Shown here: piece by piece, positions 1 to 5,853 of the stretch | Position numbering within the stretch: position 1 is the first letter of the stretch | Layout of the letters: each line of letters starts with the position of its first letter | Origin: CAIKMD01 sp036490955 | GTDB lineage: Bacteria; Pseudomonadota; Alphaproteobacteria; ATCC43930; CGMCC-115725 | Assembly (NCBI GenBank): GCA_036490955.1 | Contig: DASXCX010000220.1 | Coordinates: forward strand, 1 to 14,845 | Direction: 5' to 3' | DNA length: 14,845 nt | Notes under the pieces: model-generated | Seen by the model: only the letters and a program-made list of their open reading frames with translations | The model's database searches: none | Told to the model about the DNA's origin: nothing | Translations under genes and position numbers: made by a program

Positions 1-797
1 ACGGCCACGTCAATTTGCAGGAATACAACGCGTTCATGGAAGTGACCGCGATCACGCGGCGGCGCGATGCGATCCTCACCTCGATCGTGAGCCAGGTGAC
101 GCCGTCGGAATCGTCGCTGATGAAGCGCGTCGCGCTCGAGCCGATGATGCTGACGCATCTCACCACCACACTCGGCATCAAAGGCATCAAGAAAGTCTCG
201 ATGCACGAGCCGCTGACCAATCTGCGCAAGGTGCTGGTGCTGGTCTGCGACCGCAATATGCCCGAAACCGAGATCTGGCGCGCAATGTATGGCGCCGCCG
301 CGCTGCACCGCGCCGCCGGCAAATACATCATCGCCGTCAACGACGACATCGATCCCAACAATGCCGACGCGCTGCTCTGGGCGATGTCGTATCGCGCCAA
401 TCCGCTGCTCGACATGCATGTCCTGCCGCATCGCGACCAGGGTCATGGGCCGCGCAGCCATCGCAATAACGGCGTCGAAGGATCGGTGCTGATCGACGCG
501 ACGTTGAAAGAGCCCTATCCGCCGGTCTCGTTGCCCAAGCGCGAATACATGGAGCGCGCGAAGAAGATTTGGGAAGAGCTCGGCCTGCCGGCGCTGCGGC
601 CGGAGCAGCCCTGGTACGGCTATTCGCTCGGCGAATGGTCGGAAGAGTTCGACGAAGCCGCCGAGCGCGCGGTGAAAGGCGACTATTTCGTCACCGGCCA
701 GATCATCGCGCAGCGCCGCCGCGACGACGTAGCGATGAACACCGAGATCCGCGACCTCGACGACGGCGACGAGCCCAAGGCGAAGAAGAAGAAATAG
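1..797 (+). CDS. UbiD-family decarboxylase, C-terminal part (5' end outside window)
   Basis: The reading frame is open from the left edge (first full codon at position 3), so the gene starts upstream and only about 264 C-terminal residues are present. UbiD enzymes are prenylated-FMN-dependent (de)carboxylases of aromatic or unsaturated acids. Seen here: the family core EVTAITRRRDAIL, the strand VLVLVCDRNMPETEIWRAMY, then NDDIDPNNADALLWAMSYR, which matches the family (D/E)DDIDP-x2-x-D-x2-WA pattern, and HVLPHRDQGHGPRS followed by LIDATLKEPYPPVSLPKREYMERA near the end. The protein ends in a lysine-rich tail (KAKKKK). The conserved Arg/Glu catalytic residues lie mostly in the missing part, so activity cannot be judged and the substrate cannot be assigned. 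It is convergent with the reductase gene that follows and separated from it by a palindromic repeat. Family is fairly certain; the specific function is unknown. Confidence 0.85.
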   Translation, partial: GHVNLQEYNAFMEVTAITRRRDAILTSIVSQVTPSESSLMKRVALEPMMLTHLTTTLGIKGIKKVSMHEPLTNLRKVLVLVCDRNMPETEIWRAMYGAAALHRAAGKYIIAVNDDIDPNNADALLWAMSYRANPLLDMHVLPHRDQGHGPRSHRNNGVEGSVLIDATLKEPYPPVSLPKREYMERAKKIWEELGLPALRPEQPWYGYSLGEWSEEFDEAAERAVKGDYFVTGQIIAQRRRDDVAMNTEIRDLDDGDEPKAKKKK

Positions 798-849
798 CGG
801 ATGGTAATCAGCTTTCCGGCGTCGGCCTTTCGCTTCGGCTCCCACCATA

Positions 850-927
850 CGTCATGCCCGGCGTCGTGCCGGGCATCCACGTCTTAGAACAGACTCGTGG
901 ATGGCCGCGACAAGCCCGGCCATGACG
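850..927. repeat. Paired intergenic palindromic repeat between convergent genes
   Basis: Two 32-nt arms (850-881 and 896-927) are imperfect inverted copies of each other. Both start CGTCATG and end CCATCCACG or a near variant when read in the same sense. Each arm is itself an imperfect palindrome (GCCCGGC...GCCGGGC in the left arm). The whole could fold into one long hairpin or two short ones. Elements starting CGTCATGGCCGGGC are common between genes in Bradyrhizobium and Rhodopseudomonas-type genomes. The location between two stop codons (797 and 969) suggests it may act as a bidirectional terminator or RNA-stabilising element, but there is no T-tract, so that role is inference. Confidence 0.75.
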
Positions 928-968
928 GTGTGTTTTGTTGAGAGCTGACGGTTGATCGCTGAGCGCGC

Positions 969-2561
969 TCAATACACGTCCAGCACGTATCTTTCTTCTT
1001 TGGCCAGCTTCGCAAGATAAGCCTTGGCCGCGCCGGTGCCCATACCGCCTTGGCGCGCGATGATCGCGGTGAGCGATGCGCCGACATCCTTGCCCATCGT
1101 CACGCTGCCGCAGACATAGATGTAGGCGCCTTCCTCGATCCACGTCCAAAGTGCCGTGGCGCGCTCGCGCATACGCTGCTGCACATAGATGCGCTCGGCC
1201 TGATCGCGCGAGAAAGCGAGCTCGAGATCGGTCAACAACCCGTCGCGCTGGAAGCCGATGATCTCTTCTTCGTAAAGGAAATCGCTGGCGCGATGCTGAT
1301 CGCCGAAGAACAGCCAATTGCGGCCTTTGGCGCCCAGCATGCGGCGCTCTTGCAGGAAAGCGCGGAACGGCGCAACGCCGGTGCCGGGGCCGATCATGAT
1401 CATCGGCGTGTCGTGATCTTTCGGCAGGCGGAAGCCATGCGACTTCTGCACAAAGACCGGCACGCTGGCGCCGCTGGGTGTGCGATCCGCGAGGAAGGTC
1501 GAGGCGACGCCTTTACGCGCGCGATCGCGCAGTTTGTAGCGCACCGCCGCGACCGTCAGATGCACCGCGCCCGGATTGGCCTTGGGCGATGACGAGATCG
1601 AATAGAGACGCGGCTGCAACGCGCCGAGCGCGCTGACCAATTCCTGCAGCGGCGGCCGCGCCGACGGGAAGGTCTGCAGCAGCTCGAGCAGATCGGCATT
1701 CTCCGGGCCGGCGCCGGGATAGCCTTCGGCCAGCGCCTGCAACCGCTGCGATTCCGCGAGATTGACCGCGCGCGAGGCGAGGACCTCGACGGCTTCGTCG
1801 CTCGGCCGCCCGATCTCGCACGCTCGTGCCAGCGCGTCGAAGAGACCGCGCGTCACGCCGTCGGGCCCTGCAACCTCGCTGTCGTCTTTGGCGCCGAGGC
1901 ATTCGATAATCGCGCGGACGGTATCGGAACAATTCACCGGCTGCACGCCGAGCGCATCGCCCGGCTCATAAGCGAGGCCCGTCGCGGCGATATCGAAGAC
2001 CACCTGCCGCGTATCTTTGCTCGAGGCGCCGCGGTTGAGCGGCGTCGTTGCGTCGAGCCGTGCGGCGACGAGCTTCTGCCCCTGCGTCGATGCCGGCGAA
2101 ACGGTCGCCGAGGCTGGCCCAGCGACGGCCGGTGCGGCGCTCGCGCCCGGCGCCGCCGCCAGCTCTAGCACCTCTTTCACCATCCGCGCGGTTTCCTTGC
2201 CGCCGGGCACGCAGCGATTAAGCGCCTTCTCGCTGCCGCTCGCGACCGCTTCCGCATAGGTCTTGCAGAGATAACCGCACTGGCCGCAATCCTGCTGCGC
2301 CATCGCCGCCATCAAACGCTGCGGCAGCGGCCGGCCCTCGGCGAGACTCATCCGCTCATCGAGCGGCATGGCCATATCGTGCCAGGGATCATCGTCCGCG
2401 GCAGGCGCCGGGGCTGCAGGAACGGACGCAGATGCGGCCCCGGGCGTTGGCGCAACACCGTCATCCGCGCCGTAATAAGCCGCAAGCCAACCATTGAGCC
2501 AGGCGCGTTGCGAAGAGCTGAACGGCGCGTTCTCGGGAACGAGCGGCGCGATATGCGTCAT
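969..2561 (-). CDS. CysJ-type NADPH/FAD reductase with N-terminal 4Fe-4S motif, no flavodoxin domain
   Basis: 530 aa. Predicted to carry electrons from NADPH through FAD to the adjacent siroheme nitrite reductase. Residues 13-27 (around QRAWLNGWL) match the N-terminal helix of CysJ. A Pro/Ala linker follows, then a cysteine motif C92-x2-C95-x3-C99 with C117-x-P-G-G, which resembles the Fe-S domain of PF04060. The FAD-binding and connecting domain follows (about 160-360) with RLYSISSS at 318-325 and GVASTFLA at 351-358. The NADPH-binding domain has GPGTGVAPFRAFLQER at 391-406 and YVCGS at 482-486, and the chain ends VLDVY, the C-terminal pattern of CysJ and P450-reductase relatives. E. coli CysJ is about 600 aa with an FMN flavodoxin domain, which is absent here. 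The ATG follows the nirA stop by 1 nt, so the two are co-translated. Usually annotated as sulfite reductase subunit alpha; the context argues for nitrite. Confidence 0.88.
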   Translation of the reverse strand: MTHIAPLVPENAPFSSSQRAWLNGWLAAYYGADDGVAPTPGAASASVPAAPAPAADDDPWHDMAMPLDERMSLAEGRPLPQRLMAAMAQQDCGQCGYLCKTYAEAVASGSEKALNRCVPGGKETARMVKEVLELAAAPGASAAPAVAGPASATVSPASTQGQKLVAARLDATTPLNRGASSKDTRQVVFDIAATGLAYEPGDALGVQPVNCSDTVRAIIECLGAKDDSEVAGPDGVTRGLFDALARACEIGRPSDEAVEVLASRAVNLAESQRLQALAEGYPGAGPENADLLELLQTFPSARPPLQELVSALGALQPRLYSISSSPKANPGAVHLTVAAVRYKLRDRARKGVASTFLADRTPSGASVPVFVQKSHGFRLPKDHDTPMIMIGPGTGVAPFRAFLQERRMLGAKGRNWLFFGDQHRASDFLYEEEIIGFQRDGLLTDLELAFSRDQAERIYVQQRMRERATALWTWIEEGAYIYVCGSVTMGKDVGASLTAIIARQGGMGTGAAKAYLAKLAKEERYVLDVY

Positions 2562-2562
2562 G

Positions 2563-4317
2563 TCAGGCCGCCATCTCGGGTTGCGGCAAAGCGAGCGCCT
2601 TCAGCTCCTCGACCGAATGGCGCGCGGCAAAATCGTGGAAGGATTCAGCCGCCCGGCGCCGCGCGAGATAGGCGCGCAGCAGCGCCTCGACCCGCCCAGG
2701 CATTTCCGCCACCGGCACACCTGGAAAGATCTCGCGGCCGATCTTCTGCTCAGAACCGGCGCCGCCGCCGACCAGGATCGAATAGCCCTCGACCATGTCC
2801 TCGCCGACTTTGACGCCGAGCAGGCCGATATCGCTGACCTTGTGCTGGGCGCAGGAATGCGGGCAGCCCGTCAGATGGATGCTGACCGGCTGATCGAGCG
2901 CAATGCGCTGGTCAAGGTGATCGGCCAATTGCAGCGCCTGGCCCTTCGTGTTCGTCGCCGCGAATTTGCAGCCGGTATTGCCGGTGCAGGCGACGAGTGC
3001 GCCGCGGATCGCACTCGCCTTGGCGGCCAGGCCGAGCGCGGCAAGCGCAGCTTCGACCTCGTCGAGCCGGTCGTCCGGCACGTTGGAGAGAATAAAGTTC
3101 TGCCAGACCGTGAGACGCAATGTCGCGCCGGTGAAACGCGATGCAAGTTCGCCGAGACCCTTGATCTGCGCGGCGCTGAGCCGTCCCACCGGCACGGCGA
3201 CGCCGACGTAGGAGAAGCCCGCCTGGCGTTGGGGATGCACGCCGATATGACCGTGCTTGGCGGCCGGCGCGCGCGGCGCACACTCGGTCAGCGGCAGCCG
3301 CGTGAAGGGCTTGCCGTGCTCCGTCTCGACCGCGGCCATGAATTTCTCGATGCCCCAGGCATCGAGCACGTATTTCATCCGCGCGCGCTTGCGGTCGGTA
3401 CGATCGCCTTCGGCGATGAAGACGCGCACCACCGCGATCGCCGCGGCGAGACATTCTTCCGGCTTCAGCAGGATGCCGGTGTCGCGGGCGAAATCGTCAT
3501 GCCCGGTGATACCGCCCAAGAGCATGCGGAAATAGACGCCGTCCGGCACCGCCGCGCCTGCCAGCACTTTCACAGCGGCGAAACCGATATCGTTGGTGTC
3601 TTCGAGCACCGACACCGCGCCTCCGCCATCGAAAGCGATGTTGAATTTGCGCGGCAAGCCATAGAGCTCGCGGTGATTGAGGATGTAATGATGCAGCTCG
3701 CGCGTCAGCGGCCGGGTGTCGATCAGTTCTTGGCAGTCGACACCGGCGGTCGGGCTGCCCGTGATGTTGCGGATATTGTCGGCGCCGGCGCCGCGCGACG
3801 TGAGGCCGAGATCGTGCAGCCCTTCGAGCAGTTCGACGATGCCTTGCGGCCCGATCTCGCGGAGCTGGAGATTGGCGCGTGTCGTGATATCGGCGTAGCC
3901 GCCGGCCCAGCGTTCGGCGAGCGCGGCGAGGCCGATCATCTGATGGGGCTGGAGCACGCCATTGGGGATGCGCAGCCGGCACATGAAAGCATCCTGGGTC
4001 GGCGCGACATAGAAGAGGCCGAAGAATTTGTGCCGGAAGACATCGATGCCCTTGGGGAAGCGGCCGGCGGCGGCTTCGGCGCGGAGCTCGTCCCACATAT
4101 CGAGCGGATGCGCTTTGCGCTTCGCCTCCTCCTCGGGCACGAGTTTCCTGCCCGCGGCGATAAAGCGATCCTGCGCGACACGGTGAATGCCGCTTTCGGT
4201 CGCGACGCTGGGTGTCGCGACCGATGCCGGCGTGGCGCCAATTCGGCGCGCGGCGATGCCGCTCAAAAACCCGTCGAGAAATTGTTTCTGTTCGTCGGTA
4301 AAGCCTGAATCGGTCAT
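2563..4317 (-). CDS. nirA: Siroheme/4Fe-4S assimilatory nitrite reductase (NirA type)
   Basis: 584 aa. Predicted six-electron reduction of nitrite to ammonium in the cytoplasm. Fe-S/siroheme ligands are visible as C444-T-G-x3-C450 (ACTGNTGCKF) and C485-x3-C489 (HLTGCPHSC). Siroheme/anion arginines are in TTRANLQLRE (R147) and DNIRNITGSP (R183). The substrate-side motif is LPRKFN, with K224 and N226. Ferredoxin-type nitrite reductases have Lys-x-Asn here, while sulfite reductases have Lys-x-Lys, so I favour nitrite over sulfite. The ATG at 4317 is chosen because a sigma-54 promoter lies just upstream (4344-4358) and the chain then begins like relatives (MTDSGFTDEQKQFL). An in-frame TTG at 4392 would lie upstream of that promoter. 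The ribosome site is weak (AGG about 7 nt before ATG). The stop is 1 nt before the downstream reductase start. A sulfite reductase role is the main alternative. Confidence 0.87.
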   Translation of the reverse strand: MTDSGFTDEQKQFLDGFLSGIAARRIGATPASVATPSVATESGIHRVAQDRFIAAGRKLVPEEEAKRKAHPLDMWDELRAEAAAGRFPKGIDVFRHKFFGLFYVAPTQDAFMCRLRIPNGVLQPHQMIGLAALAERWAGGYADITTRANLQLREIGPQGIVELLEGLHDLGLTSRGAGADNIRNITGSPTAGVDCQELIDTRPLTRELHHYILNHRELYGLPRKFNIAFDGGGAVSVLEDTNDIGFAAVKVLAGAAVPDGVYFRMLLGGITGHDDFARDTGILLKPEECLAAAIAVVRVFIAEGDRTDRKRARMKYVLDAWGIEKFMAAVETEHGKPFTRLPLTECAPRAPAAKHGHIGVHPQRQAGFSYVGVAVPVGRLSAAQIKGLGELASRFTGATLRLTVWQNFILSNVPDDRLDEVEAALAALGLAAKASAIRGALVACTGNTGCKFAATNTKGQALQLADHLDQRIALDQPVSIHLTGCPHSCAQHKVSDIGLLGVKVGEDMVEGYSILVGGGAGSEQKIGREIFPGVPVAEMPGRVEALLRAYLARRRAAESFHDFAARHSVEELKALALPQPEMAA

Positions 4318-4343
4318 GCGAGTGCCTGCTGGTCCGACTGTTA

Positions 4344-4358
4344 GCAAGTGCAATGCCA
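4344..4358 (-). promoter_or_regulatory. Predicted sigma-54 (-24/-12) promoter for nirA operon
   Basis: Read on the minus strand the site is TGGCATTGCACTTGC, followed by T and preceded by T. It matches the RpoN consensus TGGCAY-N5-TTGCW with exact GG-N10-GC spacing. The predicted start of transcription is near 4332, giving a leader of about 15 nt before the nirA ATG at 4317. Sigma-54 promoters need an enhancer-binding activator, and an NtrC-like site lies about 160 bp upstream. No expression data are available; this is a motif prediction. Confidence 0.72.
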
Positions 4359-4454
4359 ATTCGGGTTGGGCTCCTGTTTGACCGGACACCAATCATTTCG
4401 CCTGCCAAAGCGGCTTGACGCATGCCCGAATGGCGAAAATTGCGAAAATCCGCA

Positions 4455-4477
4455 GGATGCCCGAATTTCAAGCATCC
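4455..4477. promoter_or_regulatory. Inverted repeat GGATGC-N11-GCATCC, possible regulator site
   Basis: A 6-bp inverted repeat with an 11-bp spacer lies between the two divergent promoters. The 10-mer ATGCCCGAAT overlaps its left arm (4457-4466) and also occurs at 4422-4431, 35 bp away. An adjacent tandem pair GCGAAAAT (4433-4440 and 4442-4449) is also seen. No known regulator is assigned, and chance cannot be excluded for so short a repeat. Confidence 0.3.
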
Positions 4478-4484
4478 GCTGCGC

Positions 4485-4501
4485 TGCACAATTTTTCTGC
4501 A
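4485..4501. promoter_or_regulatory. Predicted NtrC binding site (enhancer) between nirA and the FNT gene
   Basis: TGCACAATTTTTCTGCA is a 17-bp near-palindrome matching the NtrC pattern TGCAC-N7-GTGCA at 9 of 10 conserved positions. Its centre is about 105 bp upstream of the predicted FNT transcription start and about 161 bp upstream of the predicted nirA start, a normal range for a sigma-54 enhancer. One site could serve both promoters by looping. Only one good site is visible, whereas strong NtrC enhancers are often paired. Confidence 0.65.
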
Positions 4502-4541
4502 TCGTGCTGCCGGGAGCGGCATTTTTTCGCGCGAAGCGTTT

Positions 4542-4559
4542 CGAATCCTTAAGGAATCG
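4542..4559. promoter_or_regulatory. 18-bp palindrome just upstream of the FNT sigma-54 box
   Basis: CGAATCCTTAAGGAATCG pairs at 8 of 9 positions around a perfect TCCTTAAGGA core. It lies 12 bp upstream of the -24 element, roughly -40 to -57 relative to the predicted start. The position would suit an operator or an accessory protein site. I do not recognise the regulator. Confidence 0.35.
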
Positions 4560-4571
4560 GCGATTCGCGGA

Positions 4572-4586
4572 TGGCACATCTTTTGC
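4572..4586 (+). promoter_or_regulatory. Predicted sigma-54 (-24/-12) promoter for the FNT operon
   Basis: TGGCACATCTTTTGC is a full match to TGGCAC-N5-TTGC with correct GG-N10-GC spacing. The predicted transcription start is near 4598, leaving a leader of about 27 nt that contains GAGGAG at 4610-4615, then the ATG at 4625. The box overlaps an upstream in-frame ATG at 4571, which helps rule that codon out as the start. Confidence 0.77.
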
Positions 4587-4609
4587 GGGAAGCGGAGCAG
4601 ATTTGCCTT

Positions 4610-4615
4610 GAGGAG
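4610..4615 (+). promoter_or_regulatory. Ribosome binding site deciding the FNT start
   Basis: GAGGAG lies 9 nt before ATG 4625. The alternative in-frame ATG at 4571 has no such site and lies within the sigma-54 promoter, so 4625 is the supported start. Confidence 0.7.
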
Positions 4616-4624
4616 CTTGCTGCG

Positions 4625-5434
4625 ATGTTTCTCGATACCGTCGACGCCCTCGCCAGCACCGCCGCGGCGAAGGCGGCTTTCCTGAAGCGCAGCCCCGGTG
4701 GTTTTTTCGTCAGCTCGATGATGGCGGGCGCCTTCGTCGGGCTGGGCATCATCCTGATCTTCTCGCTCGGCTCGGATGTCGATCCGGCCTATCGCTCCAT
4801 CGTCATGGGTGCGACCTTCGGTGTCGCCCTCACCTTGGTCATCTTCGCCGGCTCCGATCTCTTCACCGGCCACACCATGTTCATGACCCACGGCGTGCTC
4901 CGCAGAAAGGCGAGCCTGGGCGATCTCGCGGCGTGCTGGAGCCTGTCGTGGATCGGCAATCTGGCCGGTTGCATCGCGCTCGCGCTGGTCTTCGTCTGGG
5001 GTGGCGGTGGCGCTATGCTGCATTCGAAGAGCCAATGGCTGATGACCGCCGCCGCCGCGAAAGAGAGCGCGTCGGTGCTGTCGCTCGTCGCGCGCGCGAC
5101 ACTCTGCAATTGGCTCGTCTGCCTCGCCATCTGGACGTCTGCCCGCACCACCAATGACGCCGCCAAATGTATCCTCATCTGGTGGTGCCTCTTTGCCTTC
5201 ATCGGCAGCGGCTATGAGCATTCGATCGCCAATATGACGCTGCTGCTGGTCGCACTTTTGGGTGATCATCCGGCGACCGTCACTTGGGCTGGCCTTGTCT
5301 ACAACCTCTTCTGGGTGACGATCGGCAACATCATCGCCGGCGCGGGTATCATGGGCATCGGCTACTGGTACATATCGCGCCCCGCGGCGGAAACGATGGG
5401 CGCCGCCGTCCCGGTCGCGAGCGCCGCGGAATGA
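4625..5434 (+). CDS. FNT-family formate/nitrite transporter (NirC/FocA type), probable nitrite channel
   Basis: 269 aa, the usual FNT length. FNT proteins are pentameric inner-membrane channels for small monovalent anions (formate, nitrite, hydrosulfide). Six membrane segments can be seen, at roughly 30-48, 60-78, 104-126, 154-172, 181-211 (broken helix) and 222-250. Family signatures are FAGSDLFTGH at 74-83, CNWLVCLA at 161-168 and GYEHSIANM at 196-204. The last carries the central pore histidine H199. GNIIAGAGIMGIGYW near the C-terminus is the last helix. The start at 4625 has a strong ribosome site and lies below a sigma-54 promoter. Divergence from nirA and shared predicted nitrogen control make nitrite the likely substrate, although FNT specificity cannot be read from sequence alone. 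The stop overlaps the start of the next gene (ATGA). Confidence 0.9.
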   Translation: MFLDTVDALASTAAAKAAFLKRSPGGFFVSSMMAGAFVGLGIILIFSLGSDVDPAYRSIVMGATFGVALTLVIFAGSDLFTGHTMFMTHGVLRRKASLGDLAACWSLSWIGNLAGCIALALVFVWGGGGAMLHSKSQWLMTAAAAKESASVLSLVARATLCNWLVCLAIWTSARTTNDAAKCILIWWCLFAFIGSGYEHSIANMTLLLVALLGDHPATVTWAGLVYNLFWVTIGNIIAGAGIMGIGYWYISRPAAETMGAAVPVASAAE

Positions 5435-5778
5435 GCACGGCGCAGCCGGTTGCCGCCGGCGAAAGCCGCGTGATCCCCCTGACAGCGCGGCACCGGCGCG
5501 GCGCGACGCTGTCGCGCCGGATCGTCAAAGCCGCCACCGTCTTTGGCTTTTGTCTGCTTGGCCTCATCGGCAGCTTCGCCGATAGTGCGGTCGCCCGCAC
5601 CGGCCTGCTACTCGTCGACGGGACGGGCGATCCCGGCGCCGATGTCACCGCGACGCTGGTTTGGGCGACGATCGCCAACCTCGCGGCCTGTGCCGGCGTC
5701 GTGATGGTCGCTTATTGGCTGCTGACACGGCCGAGCGCGCAAATCGTCGAGCTGAATTCGCGCCGGCCCAAGCGCTAA
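5431..5778 (+). CDS. Small two-helix membrane protein resembling the C-terminal third of the FNT channel
   Basis: 115 aa. The ATG overlaps the FNT stop codon (ATGA), so translation is probably coupled. A basic N-terminal arm (about 1-33) precedes hydrophobic segments at about 34-48 and 76-98. Aligned by eye to the FNT protein just upstream, residues 46-73 match FNT 193-220 without gaps (13 of 28 identical, including IGS, LLLV and GD). Residues 76-103 match FNT 228-255 (13 of 28 identical, including W-x-TI-x-N, YW and RP). Five residues are missing between these blocks. The pore motif GYEHSIAN is changed to a sequence with Ser52 in place of the histidine. It looks like a partial, diverged FNT paralogue covering helices 5-6, and it could be an accessory subunit or a decaying duplication. 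An intact frame and tight coupling favour a working gene, but its function is unknown. Confidence 0.7.
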   Translation: MSTAQPVAAGESRVIPLTARHRRGATLSRRIVKAATVFGFCLLGLIGSFADSAVARTGLLLVDGTGDPGADVTATLVWATIANLAACAGVVMVAYWLLTRPSAQIVELNSRRPKR

Positions 5779-5853
5779 GCCGCGTCAACTGTCCGCATCT
5801 CGCCGCAAGCGCTATGGTGCGCGGGAAGGCGATTGCTGACGGCTTGTCATTTG

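Noticed and set aside
2494..4308. Very long plus-strand open frame (about 604 codons) opposite nirA
   Set aside because: It is antisense to a gene with intact siroheme and Fe-S motifs. Its composition (rich in His, Arg, Asp, Ala) is what a GC-rich complement frame gives, and no family is recognisable.
4318..4392. TTG start at 4392 extending NirA by 25 residues
   Set aside because: The extension lies partly upstream of the predicted sigma-54 promoter and does not resemble NirA N-termini; ATG 4317 fits better.
4571..4624. Upstream ATG extending the FNT protein by 18 residues
   Set aside because: It lies inside the predicted sigma-54 promoter and upstream of the predicted transcription start; ATG 4625 has a good ribosome site and gives the family length.
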